From an uncultured Megasphaera sp. (GTDB lineage: Bacteria; Bacillota; Negativicutes; Veillonellales; Megasphaeraceae): a DNA stretch of 15,609 bases. Below, piece by piece: positions 1-7,689 of the stretch. Position 1 is the stretch's first letter. Every line of letters starts with the position of its first letter. Position numbers and translations under genes: made by a program. Location: contig USGG01000046.1 of assembly GCA_900554215.1 (NCBI GenBank), positions 1 to 15,609 on the forward strand, read 5' to 3'. Below the pieces are notes generated by a model. That model saw nothing but the letters and a program-made list of their open reading frames with translations, was not told the origin of the DNA and made no database searches.

Positions 1-15
1 TTCAGTTTTCAAAGG
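1..15 (-). promoter_or_regulatory. boxA-like rRNA leader motif
   Basis: On the minus strand this reads CCTTTGAAAACTGAA. It closely resembles the boxA antitermination element (CTTTGAAAACT) found in leaders and spacers of Firmicutes rRNA operons. It lies about 20-35 bases downstream of the predicted start of the P2 promoter, where a leader boxA is expected. The rRNA gene itself is outside the window, so this is inferred from motif and position. Confidence 0.6.
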
Positions 16-41
16 CCATGCCGTCTCGCGACGACTTGTAT

Positions 42-70
42 ATCTTACCAGACTCGCTCGGGCTTGTCAA
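42..70 (-). promoter_or_regulatory. rRNA-type promoter P2, leftward
   Basis: The minus strand shows a perfect -35 TTGACA (70 to 65), a 17-base spacer and a -10 TAAGAT (47 to 42). A TGG just before the -10 makes it an extended -10. An A-rich stretch upstream (about 73-95) could act as an UP element. The predicted start is near position 35. It points out of the window toward a probable rRNA or other stable-RNA operon. Confidence 0.75.
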
Positions 71-144
71 GCACTTTTTTGAAGTTCTTTTCAAGCTGCC
101 GGCGTATCCGGCCTGCCGCGGCGTCCTGCCGCAACAGCTTATTT

Positions 145-173
145 AGTATATCCCCTTTTTAGTCTCTTGTCAA
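145..173 (-). promoter_or_regulatory. rRNA-type promoter P1, leftward
   Basis: The minus strand shows -35 TTGACA (173 to 168), a 17-base spacer and -10 TATACT (150 to 145). It sits 103 bases upstream of P2, the tandem spacing typical of Bacillus-type rrn promoters. The T-rich and A-rich bases just upstream (174-192) are shared with the glmS terminator tail and may double as an UP element. Between P1 and P2 is a short GC-rich hairpin (98-102 with 108-112). Confidence 0.75.
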
Positions 174-184
174 TACCTTTTTAC

Positions 185-219
185 AAAAAAAAGAAAGCAG
201 AGAGCAATTCTCTGCCTTC
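185..219 (-). terminator. intrinsic terminator of glmS
   Basis: On the minus strand an 11-bp stem (219-209 paired with 203-193, one G-U pair) with a 5-base loop is followed by eight T residues (192 to 185). It lies 15 bases after the glmS stop codon and separates glmS from the leftward P1/P2 promoters. Confidence 0.92.
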
Positions 220-233
220 TTCGCCTTTATTAC

Positions 234-2063
234 TTATTCTACGGTAACGCTCTTCGCCAAGTTTCTCGGCTTGTCGACGTCGTTGCCCCGGCTGACTGCA
301 ATATAGTAGGACAACAGCTGCAGCGGAATAATCGCCATAATAGGTACGACAAAATTATCCGAAGCCGGAACAGTAATCAACGTATCTACAGTCTTCCGTA
401 CTTCCGTATCGCCTTCCTGCACTACGCCGATGACATAGGCGTCGCGGGCTTTAACTTCCTTGATGTTGCTGATCATTTTTTCTTCCACGTCTTTTTGCGT
501 AGCCAAAGCAATGACGGGAACACCTTCTTCAATGAGGGAAAGCGTGCCGTGCTTCAATTCGCCGCCGGCGTACGATTCGGCGTGAATATAGGAGATTTCC
601 TTTAATTTTAAAGCGCCTTCCATAGCCAAGCCGTAGTCCATAGACCGGCCGATAAAGAAAACATCTTCTCTGCCTTCAAAGGAGCTGCACATCGCCTTGA
701 TTTCGTCAGCGCATTCAAAAATTTTACGGCACAAATCGGGAACGGCCGTCAAATCATGAAGAATGCGGGACTCTTCGTCGGCAGTCAGCGTTCCATTCAA
801 ACGTCCCATATACAGAGCCAGCAGCAATAATGTCACGAGCTGCGTCGTATAGGCCTTGGTCGACGCAACGGCAATTTCCGGACCAGCCCAGGTATAAGCT
901 ACCTGATCGGCTTCACGGGAAATAGACGAGCCGACGACATTCGTAATCGCCAAGGAACGAGCACCTAAGCGCTTCGCTTCTTTCAGCGCAGCTAGCGTAT
1001 CAATAGTTTCGCCGGATTGGCTGATGACGATGCACAGCGTCTTGCTGTCCGTCAGGGGATTTCTATATCGGTATTCCGAAGCGATATCTACTTCAACGGG
1101 AATACGGGCCAATTTTTCGATAAAGTATTTTGCCAGCAAACCGGCATGATACGCCGTACCGCAGGCTGTAATCATGATCTTGCCGATAGACGTAACGTCT
1201 TCTGTCGTCCAGTTTAATTCTTCAAACTGCACGTGCGAGCCGTCTTCAGAAACGCGGCTTCCCATCGTATCCTTAATTGCTTTTGGCTGTTCGTAAATTT
1301 CCTTGAGCATGAAATGTTCATAGCCGCCTTTTTCGGCTGCTTCTGCATCCCAGTTGACTTCAAAGACTTTTTTAGAAATGGGATTTCCTTCCAAATCAGT
1401 AACCCATACGTTGTCCTTCTTCACAATGGCAATTTCGCCGTCGTTCATGATATAGGTCTTGCGCGTATAACTCAAAATAGCCGGAATATCCGAGGCAATA
1501 TAGTTTTCGCCTTCGCCGAGGCCGATGATAAGGGGATTGTCTTTTTTGCTGCAAATAATCTTATCCGGTTCAAAACGGCTCATGAACACAAGGGAATAAG
1601 AGCCGCGCAGCCGGGCCAGCACGCGCTGTACCGTCCGCGTAAAATCGCCGTCATACATGTCGGCGCACAAATGGGCCACGACTTCCGAGTCCGTTTCCGA
1701 CTTAAAGCGATAGCCTTTTTCCAGCAGCTCTTCCTTCAGCTCCATGTAGTTTTCGATAATGCCGTTATGGACGATAGCGAAATTTCCGGCTTCATCCGTA
1801 TGCGGATGGGCATTGAGATCCGACGGCCCGCCGTGCGTAGCCCAGCGCGTATGGCCAATGCCGATCGTTCCGACAACAGGGTGAACCTTTACTTCTTCGG
1901 CCAGATTCACAAGACGTCCCTTCTTCTTGCGCACGGCAATAGCGCCGTCATGATACACGGCGATGCCGGCAGAATCATAGCCTCTGTATTCCAGCTTCGT
2001 CAAGCCGTCCATCAAAAAATCAGCTGCTTCTCTTCCTCCAATATACCCTACAATACCGCACAT
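234..2063 (-). CDS. glmS: glutamine--fructose-6-phosphate aminotransferase (isomerizing)
   Basis: GlmS makes glucosamine-6-phosphate from fructose-6-phosphate and glutamine, the first committed step toward UDP-GlcNAc for cell wall precursors; it is cytoplasmic. The 609 residues are the full family length. Cys2, exposed after Met removal, is the glutaminase nucleophile and is followed by GIVGYIG. The RWATHG motif is at 73-78 and the NG pair at 100-101. Two SIS sugar-isomerase domains follow (about 290-420, with CGTAYHAG, SQSGETIDT and STKAY; and 460-590). The C-terminal tail carries the conserved lysine 604 of the isomerase site. The ATG at 2061-2063 is preceded by AGGAGGT at a spacing of 7. 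The gene has its own promoter and a glmS ribozyme in its leader, so glucosamine-6-phosphate is expected to trigger cleavage of its mRNA. Identity is very secure. Confidence 0.98.
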   Translation of the reverse strand: MCGIVGYIGGREAADFLMDGLTKLEYRGYDSAGIAVYHDGAIAVRKKKGRLVNLAEEVKVHPVVGTIGIGHTRWATHGGPSDLNAHPHTDEAGNFAIVHNGIIENYMELKEELLEKGYRFKSETDSEVVAHLCADMYDGDFTRTVQRVLARLRGSYSLVFMSRFEPDKIICSKKDNPLIIGLGEGENYIASDIPAILSYTRKTYIMNDGEIAIVKKDNVWVTDLEGNPISKKVFEVNWDAEAAEKGGYEHFMLKEIYEQPKAIKDTMGSRVSEDGSHVQFEELNWTTEDVTSIGKIMITACGTAYHAGLLAKYFIEKLARIPVEVDIASEYRYRNPLTDSKTLCIVISQSGETIDTLAALKEAKRLGARSLAITNVVGSSISREADQVAYTWAGPEIAVASTKAYTTQLVTLLLLALYMGRLNGTLTADEESRILHDLTAVPDLCRKIFECADEIKAMCSSFEGREDVFFIGRSMDYGLAMEGALKLKEISYIHAESYAGGELKHGTLSLIEEGVPVIALATQKDVEEKMISNIKEVKARDAYVIGVVQEGDTEVRKTVDTLITVPASDNFVVPIMAIIPLQLLSYYIAVSRGNDVDKPRNLAKSVTVE

Positions 2064-2089
2064 ACATATAACCTCCTAGTGTGTGTATT

Positions 2090-2231
2090 TGCTTCCCACG
2101 ACGACATTGTCCATTCCGTTGCCGTAATGTTTTTCCGTCATGTAACGACTGAAGCTGCCGAGAGGCATCCGCTGACATGTTCGATACTCCTCTTCCTCGT
2201 CCGCCCGTCGCTGCCGGCGGGCACTAGCGCT
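2090..2231 (-). ncRNA. glmS ribozyme (self-cleaving GlcN6P riboswitch)
   Basis: The minus strand upstream of glmS carries the conserved ribozyme core in order. The cleavage-site AGCGC is followed by a hairpin (GCCCG with CGGGC), then GACGAGGA, AGTATCGA and GCGGATGCCTC. A closing helix pairs GCTTC (2155-2151) with GAAGC (2095-2091). Cleavage is expected between A2231 and G2230. The motif order matches published glmS ribozymes of Bacillus and Thermoanaerobacter. The element ends about 12 bases before the glmS ribosome-binding site. It uses glucosamine-6-phosphate as a cofactor and lowers glmS mRNA when product is plentiful. End boundaries are approximate. Confidence 0.93.
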
Positions 2232-2263
2232 ATCCATTTTACGAAGGATTTCCAAACGCCTGT

Positions 2264-2302
2264 AAAAAAACAGGAATGAAGCGAACTTCATCACTTCATT
2301 CC
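2264..2302 (-). terminator. intrinsic terminator between glmM and glmS
   Basis: A 9-bp stem GGAATGAAG (2302-2294) pairs with CTTCATTCC (2281-2273) around a 12-base loop. It is followed by TG and seven T residues (2270-2264). It should end transcripts arriving from cdaA-cdaR-glmM. An alternative small hairpin, CCTGT with ACAGG, encloses the T tract and shares the last two stem bases, so the two structures would compete. The predicted glmS transcription start falls inside the 5' arm. Confidence 0.75.
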
Positions 2303-2305
2303 CAC

Positions 2306-2334
2306 ATTCTAATATATTTTATCACCTAGGTCAA
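2306..2334 (-). promoter_or_regulatory. glmS promoter
   Basis: The -35 TTGACC (2334-2329) starts four bases after the glmM stop codon. A 17-base spacer leads to the -10 TAGAAT (2311-2306). The predicted start is about 2299-2300, giving a leader of some 235 bases that includes the ribozyme. It allows glmS to be expressed separately from glmM. Confidence 0.75.
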
Positions 2335-2337
2335 TAC

Positions 2338-3693
2338 CTACTTGGACGGACCCATTTCGTGCTCTACGACGACGGCAATATCGTCGACGATGCGCTGGAG
2401 CTGCTCTAAATCAGGGCCTTCCGCCATAACCCGGATCAGCGGTTCTGTGCCGGACGGACGGACCAGGATGCGGCCTTCGTCGCCCAATTCTGCTTCTCCC
2501 GCTGAAATAGCCGCCATGATGAGATTATTTTCTTCCCATCCCGATTTTGTCTGCACAGTCACATTTTTCAAAATCTGAGGATAACGGGTCATGAGGGCCG
2601 CTAATTCCGACAGCGGCTTGTTCTGCTGCTTCATGATGCTGAGGAGCTGCACCGCCGTCAGCAGTCCGTCGCCCGTCGTATTATAGTCGAGGAAAATAAT
2701 ATGGCCTGACTGTTCGCCGCCTAAGGAATAACCGTCCTTACGCATTTTTTCCAGGACATACCGGTCGCCGACAGCCGTCGTTTCCGTACGGCAGCCCAGG
2801 TCTTTCAAGGCCTTGTGGAAGCCGATGTTGCTCATTACGGTTCCTACGACCGTATCCTGCTTCAAGCGGCCTTCTTCTTTCAGTTTCAGCGCGCAGAGCA
2901 GCATGATCTGGTCGCCGTCCATATCCTGTCCCTTTTCATCGACGGCCAGACAGCGGTCTGCATCGCCGTCATTGGCAATGCCGATATCGGCGCCGCAGCG
3001 CAGCACCGTTTCTTTCAAATCTTCCAAATGGGTGGAACCGCAGTTATCATTGATATTCACGCCGTTTGGCTCCGTATGGATAGCAATGACTTCGGCTCCC
3101 AGGCGCTTCAGGATTTCCGGCCCGATAGAATAGGCCGCGCCATTGGCACCGTCGTACACGACCTTTAACCTCGATAAATCTACATTTGTCGACTTGCATA
3201 CGAAATCGGCATATTCCTGCTGCAAGTCCGTCCACAAGGAAATCGTGCCGATGCCGGCGCCTACAGGCCGGCTCTGCAGACCGGCTCGTTCGTCGCGGAG
3301 CATGTATTCTTCAATCCGGTCTTCCATTTCATCAGGAAGTTTGTATCCGTACCCGTCGAAGAACTTAATGCCGTTGTATTCAAAGGGATTGTGGGACGCC
3401 GAAATGACAACGCCGGCATCCATGTGATGCGTTCTCGTCAAATAGGCGACGGCCGGAGTCGGAATCACGCCGGCCATATAGCATTCGCCGCCGGCAGACG
3501 CGATGCCCGCTGCTAAAATGCTGGCCAGCATGGTGCCGGAACGGCGCGTGTCGCGGCCGATAAGAAATGTCGGGTGTTCCTTATTTTGTCCAAAAATATA
3601 CGCGGCGGCCCTGCCTAAATGATATGCCAATTCCGGCGTCAGGGAATCGTTAGCAATGCCCCGCACACCATCAGTACCAAACAATCTAGCCAT
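2338..3693 (-). CDS. glmM: phosphoglucosamine mutase
   Basis: GlmM converts glucosamine-6-phosphate to glucosamine-1-phosphate for UDP-GlcNAc synthesis in the cytoplasm. The protein opens with the family signature MARLFGTDGVRG and is 451 residues long, the normal length. The phosphorylated serine is S100 in ISASHNPFEYNG. The magnesium loop DGDADR has aspartates at 242, 244 and 246. The substrate loop GEQSGH and the phosphate-binding RPSGTEPLIRV near the C-terminus are present. The ATG has GGAGG nine bases upstream and overlaps the end of the preceding flavoprotein gene by 8 bases, which suggests translational coupling. In other Firmicutes GlmM binds and inhibits CdaA, and cdaA lies in this same transcription unit. 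Identity is very secure. Confidence 0.98.
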   Translation of the reverse strand: MARLFGTDGVRGIANDSLTPELAYHLGRAAAYIFGQNKEHPTFLIGRDTRRSGTMLASILAAGIASAGGECYMAGVIPTPAVAYLTRTHHMDAGVVISASHNPFEYNGIKFFDGYGYKLPDEMEDRIEEYMLRDERAGLQSRPVGAGIGTISLWTDLQQEYADFVCKSTNVDLSRLKVVYDGANGAAYSIGPEILKRLGAEVIAIHTEPNGVNINDNCGSTHLEDLKETVLRCGADIGIANDGDADRCLAVDEKGQDMDGDQIMLLCALKLKEEGRLKQDTVVGTVMSNIGFHKALKDLGCRTETTAVGDRYVLEKMRKDGYSLGGEQSGHIIFLDYNTTGDGLLTAVQLLSIMKQQNKPLSELAALMTRYPQILKNVTVQTKSGWEENNLIMAAISAGEAELGDEGRILVRPSGTEPLIRVMAEGPDLEQLQRIVDDIAVVVEHEMGPSK

Positions 3694-5293
3694 TTACAAC
3701 TACCTCCAAAGGTTGATATTTACGAATGATTTCATTTGCCGTTTCCAATCCATCGAGAAAAGCGCTCATAATGCCGCCGGCATACCCTGCGCCTTCCCCC
3801 ACGGGATACAATCCCGCCGCATCAACGGCCATGCGGTCGTCGCCGCGCACGATGCGCACGGGCGCACTGGTTCTCGTTTCCACACCGGTCATGACGACGC
3901 CGTCGTCGTCAAAGCCGCGAATCTTGCGGCCGAAGTACGGTAAGGCCTGTTCCAGCGTACTGGTCACGAAGTCCGGCAGCACGCCATGCAAATCCGTCCA
4001 GGTCACGCCGGGCCGGTACGTATGCACCGCCCCTTCTGCCGGAGAGGAACCCTTGAGAAAGCTTCCTACGGTCTGAGCCGGCGCGTGGTAATTACTGCCT
4101 CCGGCCTTATACGCCAGCTCCTCATACCGCCGCTGAAACTCGATGCCGGCCAGGGGCCCGCTGCCGACGTCGCCTGTCGTCACGTTGACGACTAAGGCGC
4201 TGTTGGCCACGCCGCTGTCGCGCCGATACAGGCTCATGCCGTTCGTCACGACCCGCCCTTCTTCTGACGCTGCCGCCACGACGGCTCCGCCGGGACACAT
4301 GCAGAAGGAATAGCACGACCGGCCTTCCGGGCTATGGTATACCAAGGCGTAATCAGCCGGGTCCAGTCCCAATTCCGCTGCGTCGCAGCCGTATTGCCCG
4401 CGATCGATGACCTGCTGGTCATGCTCGATGCGCACGCCGACGGCAAAGGGTTTCTTTTCCAGGACGACGCCTTCGTCGTAAAGCATGTAATACGTATCCC
4501 GGGCGCTGTGCCCAATGCCTAAGACGACGACGTCCGTCTCATATTCCTCCTCGCCGTTGACGGTGACGGCGCATATCCTTCCCCGTTCATCCCGCCGTAT
4601 GGAAGTCACGCGGCTCTGAAAACAAACCGTTCCACCTGCCAATTCTATCATATGACGCATATTTTTTACAACGTTCCGCAAAATATCCGTCCCTACGTGG
4701 GGATTATAGGCATATAAAATTTCCGGCGGCGCCCCTGCATCAACCAGAGTCTGTAGAATATGGCGCAGGAGCGGATGATTTACCCGCGTCGTCAATTTTC
4801 CGTCAGAAAACGTACCGGCTCCGCCTTCGCCGAACTGCACGTTCGACTCGGGCCGGAACGTTCCGCCGTTCCAGAATTCTTCCACATGGGCCGTCCGCGT
4901 ATCCACGTCGCAGCCTCGTTCGAATACGATCGGCTTATATCCGCCGCGAGCCAAGGCCAGCGCCGCGGCTAATCCCGACGGCCCCGTCCCTACGACGACG
5001 GGACGATGCCGCAGCACGACGTCGCCGGGTTGCGGCGGAACATATGCAGTTTCCGCAATCTGACGGACATCCTTAGCGTCCCGGCAGCGCCGCCAGATCT
5101 TTTCTTCGTCATGAAAGGCGACGTCTACTGTAAATACCAGATAAATATTCGGCTTCCGCCGCGCGTCTACAGAACGCCGCACGACGCAGATATGCTCTAT
5201 ATCCGCCGGGCTGCAGCGAAGCTTTTTGGCTACCAGCGCTTCTATAGTTTTCTTCATAGGCACGCCGATGCGAATATTCATTACCCTTAGCAC
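3686..5293 (-). CDS. FAD-dependent oxidoreductase, COG2509-like
   Basis: This 535-residue protein is a predicted cytoplasmic flavoprotein of the uncharacterised 'NAD(FAD)-utilizing dehydrogenase' type. An N-terminal segment of about 95 residues precedes the dinucleotide-binding fold, whose GTGPSG loop is at 102-107 and whose acidic residue is E125. FGEGGAGTFSDGKL (154-167) is a family hallmark. The C-terminal FAD motif YPVGEGAGYAGG is at 496-507. The chosen GTG start (5291-5293) has AAAGGAG at a spacing of 8; an ATG at 5279-5281 is a less favoured alternative. It sits 16 bases after cdaR and overlaps glmM by 8 bases, so it is probably co-transcribed and coupled with both. Substrate and pathway are unknown; a cell-envelope or redox link to GlmM/CdaA is only suggested by position. 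Confidence 0.85.
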   Translation of the reverse strand: MLRVMNIRIGVPMKKTIEALVAKKLRCSPADIEHICVVRRSVDARRKPNIYLVFTVDVAFHDEEKIWRRCRDAKDVRQIAETAYVPPQPGDVVLRHRPVVVGTGPSGLAAALALARGGYKPIVFERGCDVDTRTAHVEEFWNGGTFRPESNVQFGEGGAGTFSDGKLTTRVNHPLLRHILQTLVDAGAPPEILYAYNPHVGTDILRNVVKNMRHMIELAGGTVCFQSRVTSIRRDERGRICAVTVNGEEEYETDVVVLGIGHSARDTYYMLYDEGVVLEKKPFAVGVRIEHDQQVIDRGQYGCDAAELGLDPADYALVYHSPEGRSCYSFCMCPGGAVVAAASEEGRVVTNGMSLYRRDSGVANSALVVNVTTGDVGSGPLAGIEFQRRYEELAYKAGGSNYHAPAQTVGSFLKGSSPAEGAVHTYRPGVTWTDLHGVLPDFVTSTLEQALPYFGRKIRGFDDDGVVMTGVETRTSAPVRIVRGDDRMAVDAAGLYPVGEGAGYAGGIMSAFLDGLETANEIIRKYQPLEVVVNG

Positions 5294-5309
5294 GCAATTC
5301 GCTCCTTTA

Positions 5310-6221
5310 CTATTCCACGTCTACGGCAACTTCGATCGTATCGGGCTCGAAGATGACGCCGTTTACAGGCGATACGATAATCTTCCATTTCTTATCCTGC
5401 TTCAGGCCTGAAATATCGATAGGCGGCAAGTCGATGCGGGATAAATTCTTGAGAATGTTCGCGTCTCCCTTTACGGCAACCGTATCCGGATTGATTTTGA
5501 TTTCTTTCAGCGATACAGACGAAGACACGTCCCCTTCCGTCGTCACGTAAACGGGAATGTCTTTCGTCACGGCATTATGACCGATGGATATGCGGATATT
5601 GCTCTGCCATGGCGTCATTTCCAGCCCTTCGACGCGGGAACCGTCCGCCGCCACCAGCCGGATAGGCGCCATGATGGAAAAATCGTCTATCCTGTCTTCG
5701 ATAGGAATTTCCACGACAGCCTGTTCCACTTGCTTGACAAGACGGCGGGCGCCGCTGATGACGACCTTTTCCGGAACGACCTTCAGGCTGCTGACGAAAA
5801 TATCGTTCTTCGTCTGCCCTACCAAATGCGGCGTCAGCGCCAATTCCCGCACGGTGTATACGTCGACCATAATATCGGCCGAGGTCATGCTCTGCTTTTT
5901 CAGCTCCGTCCCCGCCGGAATTTCTATGCGGACGGGGGCGCTCATTTCGCCTTCCTGGGCGTCGGACAAATCAATGTAGGCCTTAATATCCGACGGCCCT
6001 ACGTTGATAATCGTGTTGCGCGGCCCGGACAGGCGCACGTAGACCGTCTTCGGCACGTTCGACGTAATGTACTGCGAGTCGAGGTTTTCCACGACGATCG
6101 GCACCGTATAGCTGCCTTCGCTCATGGGATTCTGTTCGTTGATGATAAAGAACCACAGCACGATCGCCATTAACAGGCAGATAATCTTTAATTGCCATTT
6201 TTTGTCAAGCTTATTCATCAT
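5310..6221 (-). CDS. cdaR: YbbR-domain CdaA regulatory protein
   Basis: CdaR (YbbR) is a membrane-anchored extracytoplasmic protein that modulates the diadenylate cyclase CdaA. Residues 1-9 are basic and polar. One transmembrane helix spans about 10-28 (LKIICLLMAIVLWFFI), followed by NEQNP, a typical YbbR start. Three YbbR-like beta repeats of roughly 85 residues can be seen (about 37-122, 128-213 and 218-302), each with V.V...G motifs. At 303 residues it is shorter than four-repeat homologues. GGAGG lies 7 bases before the first of two adjacent ATG codons. It begins one base after the cdaA stop, so the two genes are effectively coupled. Identity rests on the helix-plus-repeat layout and on adjacency to cdaA. 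Confidence 0.92.
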   Translation of the reverse strand: MMNKLDKKWQLKIICLLMAIVLWFFIINEQNPMSEGSYTVPIVVENLDSQYITSNVPKTVYVRLSGPRNTIINVGPSDIKAYIDLSDAQEGEMSAPVRIEIPAGTELKKQSMTSADIMVDVYTVRELALTPHLVGQTKNDIFVSSLKVVPEKVVISGARRLVKQVEQAVVEIPIEDRIDDFSIMAPIRLVAADGSRVEGLEMTPWQSNIRISIGHNAVTKDIPVYVTTEGDVSSSVSLKEIKINPDTVAVKGDANILKNLSRIDLPPIDISGLKQDKKWKIIVSPVNGVIFEPDTIEVAVDVE

Positions 6222-6222
6222 A

Positions 6223-7035
6223 TCACGGCCTCCACTTGAAAATATTGGCTAATCCCTGAGGCGTCTTGTTCAAGAAAGTCTTCAGCACGTTGCGCAGGGC
6301 GTTGCTGTCCAAGTGACGGTAAATATGACCGCCGTACGTATATGAAATAGAGCCCGTTTCTTCACTGACGACGACGACGACGGCGTCAGCCATCTCGCTG
6401 AGGCCGATAGCCGCGCGATGCCGCGTCCCCAGCTCCGTAGATAAGGAACGGTCCGCCGTGAGCGGGAGCAGGCATCCTGCCGCCATGATGCGGTTTTCCC
6501 GAATAATCACGGCCCCGTCGTGAAGGGGCGTATTGGGAATAAAGATGTTTCCCAGCAGCTCCCGCGACACGACGCCGTCGATGGGAACGCCCGTGTCGAT
6601 GTAGTCGTTCAAGCCGACTTCCCGTTCAAAGACGATCAGCGCGCCGGTCCGCGTTTTGGACATCGAGTCCGTAATCGCCACGATTTCATCGATAAGCCGC
6701 TCCAGCTCCTTGGCGTTCAGCACATGGCCCGACTGCAGAAACCGGCCTCGCCCGATTTGTTCCAGAGCGCGCCGCAGCTCTGGCTGAAAGACGACCGGCA
6801 AGGCAACCAATATGACCGTCATGCCCTGCTGCAGCATCCAGTTGATGACGTGCAGATCCAGGACCCGGCTGACGACCGTCACGGCACCGAGCACCAGCAG
6901 CCCCTTGATCAAGGCCACGGCCCGTGTGTTGCGAATCAAAATGAACAGCTTATACAGCACAAAGGCGACAAGCAGAATATCCAATATGTCAAGCAGGCGA
7001 AAGCTGCTGATAAACCCCTGAATAGATACGCTCAT
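6223..7035 (-). CDS. cdaA: membrane diadenylate cyclase CdaA
   Basis: CdaA condenses two ATP into the second messenger c-di-AMP, which controls potassium and osmotic balance and cell wall integrity. Three N-terminal membrane helices (about 13-34, 40-60 and 64-84) precede a cytoplasmic DAC domain. The catalytic motifs are intact: DGA at 173-175 in NTPLHDGAVII, and RHR at 205-207 in GTRHRAAIGLSE. At 270 residues it is the normal CdaA length. The ATG is preceded by GGAG at a spacing of 7. It is the first gene of the leftward unit with cdaR, the flavoprotein and glmM, the context seen for CdaA in many Firmicutes. Identity is very secure. Confidence 0.97.
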   Translation of the reverse strand: MSVSIQGFISSFRLLDILDILLVAFVLYKLFILIRNTRAVALIKGLLVLGAVTVVSRVLDLHVINWMLQQGMTVILVALPVVFQPELRRALEQIGRGRFLQSGHVLNAKELERLIDEIVAITDSMSKTRTGALIVFEREVGLNDYIDTGVPIDGVVSRELLGNIFIPNTPLHDGAVIIRENRIMAAGCLLPLTADRSLSTELGTRHRAAIGLSEMADAVVVVVSEETGSISYTYGGHIYRHLDSNALRNVLKTFLNKTPQGLANIFKWRP

Positions 7036-7082
7036 GTTATTTCTCCATTACGACAACAAACTAATCATGGTTAAGCAAATTC

Positions 7083-7088
7083 ATTGTA
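7083..7088 (-). promoter_or_regulatory. candidate cdaA promoter (-10 only)
   Basis: TACAAT on the minus strand lies about 48 bases upstream of the cdaA start and after the Rrf2-gene terminator, the only place a cdaA promoter can sit within the short gap. No good -35 is visible (TTTATT at 17 bases). Support is modest. Confidence 0.35.
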
Positions 7089-7126
7089 CACTATTTTTAC
7101 TTCAAAATAAAGTCGCAGGCCCGTAC

Positions 7127-7174
7127 AAAAAACAAAGCCGCAGTCAGGAGCTCTTGTCTCCGCTGCGGCTTTTT
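7127..7174 (-). terminator. terminator after the Rrf2 gene, possibly bidirectional
   Basis: AAAGCCGCAG (7134-7143) pairs with CTGCGGCTTT (7163-7172), with a further GGAG/CTCC pairing inside. On the minus strand the stem is followed by TTTGTTTTTT, so it should end the Rrf2 transcript 9 bases after its stop codon. The plus strand also has a five-T tract. Confidence 0.88.
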
Positions 7175-7182
7175 CATATCCA

Positions 7183-7662
7183 TTACATTTCGTTCGACAC
7201 CGCTTTTTTCAGCGGCCCGTCGCCTGCAGCTCCGCAGGCTGCCTGAAGCTGCGACTCCTGGCGGGCTAATTCAGCAAAATCAATGGCCTTCAATTTCGTT
7301 ACCAGATCCCGCTGAATATCGGCAAAGGCGTTGTAAATAGAGCACATGCCGCTGCAGCCGCGGGAGCACGAGCTGATGTCATGCAGACAGCGCTGCAGTT
7401 CCGTCTGGCCCTCTACGGCTTCGATGACGTCAAACAAGGTGATGTCTTCCGGCGAGCGCTGCAGGGCAAAGCCCCCGTCGACGCCGCGGTACGATTTCAT
7501 GATGCCGGCAGCCGTCAAATTTCTCATGATTTTCAATAAAAAACGCTCGGGGATATTTTGTTTTTCTGCTAAGGCAGCGCCGGTTATTTTCGTGCCTTCC
7601 GGCAGCGACGCCAGGTACAGGACCATGCGGAAAGCATAATCAGTCGCTTGATTTAATCTCAT
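7183..7662 (-). CDS. Rrf2-family transcriptional regulator, probable Fe-S sensor
   Basis: This 159-residue protein is an Rrf2-type winged-helix repressor. It begins MRLNQATDYAFRMVLYLA, the standard opening of the family, and continues with the helix-turn-helix (about 25-50, IPERFLLKIMRNL) and the wing SYRGVDGGF (57-65). Cysteines 92, 99 and 103/107 form C-x6-C-x3-C-x3-C. Read as C-x6-C-x7-C this fits the NsrR-like iron-sulphur ligand pattern, with one extra Cys. The ATG at 7660-7662 was chosen because AAGGAGGG sits 9 bases upstream and the family start matches; an upstream in-frame ATG would add 38 residues read through the promoter and a terminator. It is monocistronic between two terminators. 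No isc or suf genes lie beside it, so the target is unknown (nitric oxide, Fe-S status or redox are possible). Confidence 0.9.
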   Translation of the reverse strand: MRLNQATDYAFRMVLYLASLPEGTKITGAALAEKQNIPERFLLKIMRNLTAAGIMKSYRGVDGGFALQRSPEDITLFDVIEAVEGQTELQRCLHDISSCSRGCSGMCSIYNAFADIQRDLVTKLKAIDFAELARQESQLQAACGAAGDGPLKKAVSNEM

Positions 7663-7689
7663 TACTCTAATCCCTCCTTGCATGTGTCT

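Noticed and set aside
1233..2279. 348-codon rightward frame opposite glmS
   Set aside because: Entirely antisense to a secure glmS and its ribozyme, with a composition typical of shadow reading.
2076..2294. 72-codon leftward frame between glmM and glmS
   Set aside because: It lies over the glmS ribozyme and the terminator; its low-complexity charged product matches no family and the RNA motifs explain the sequence.
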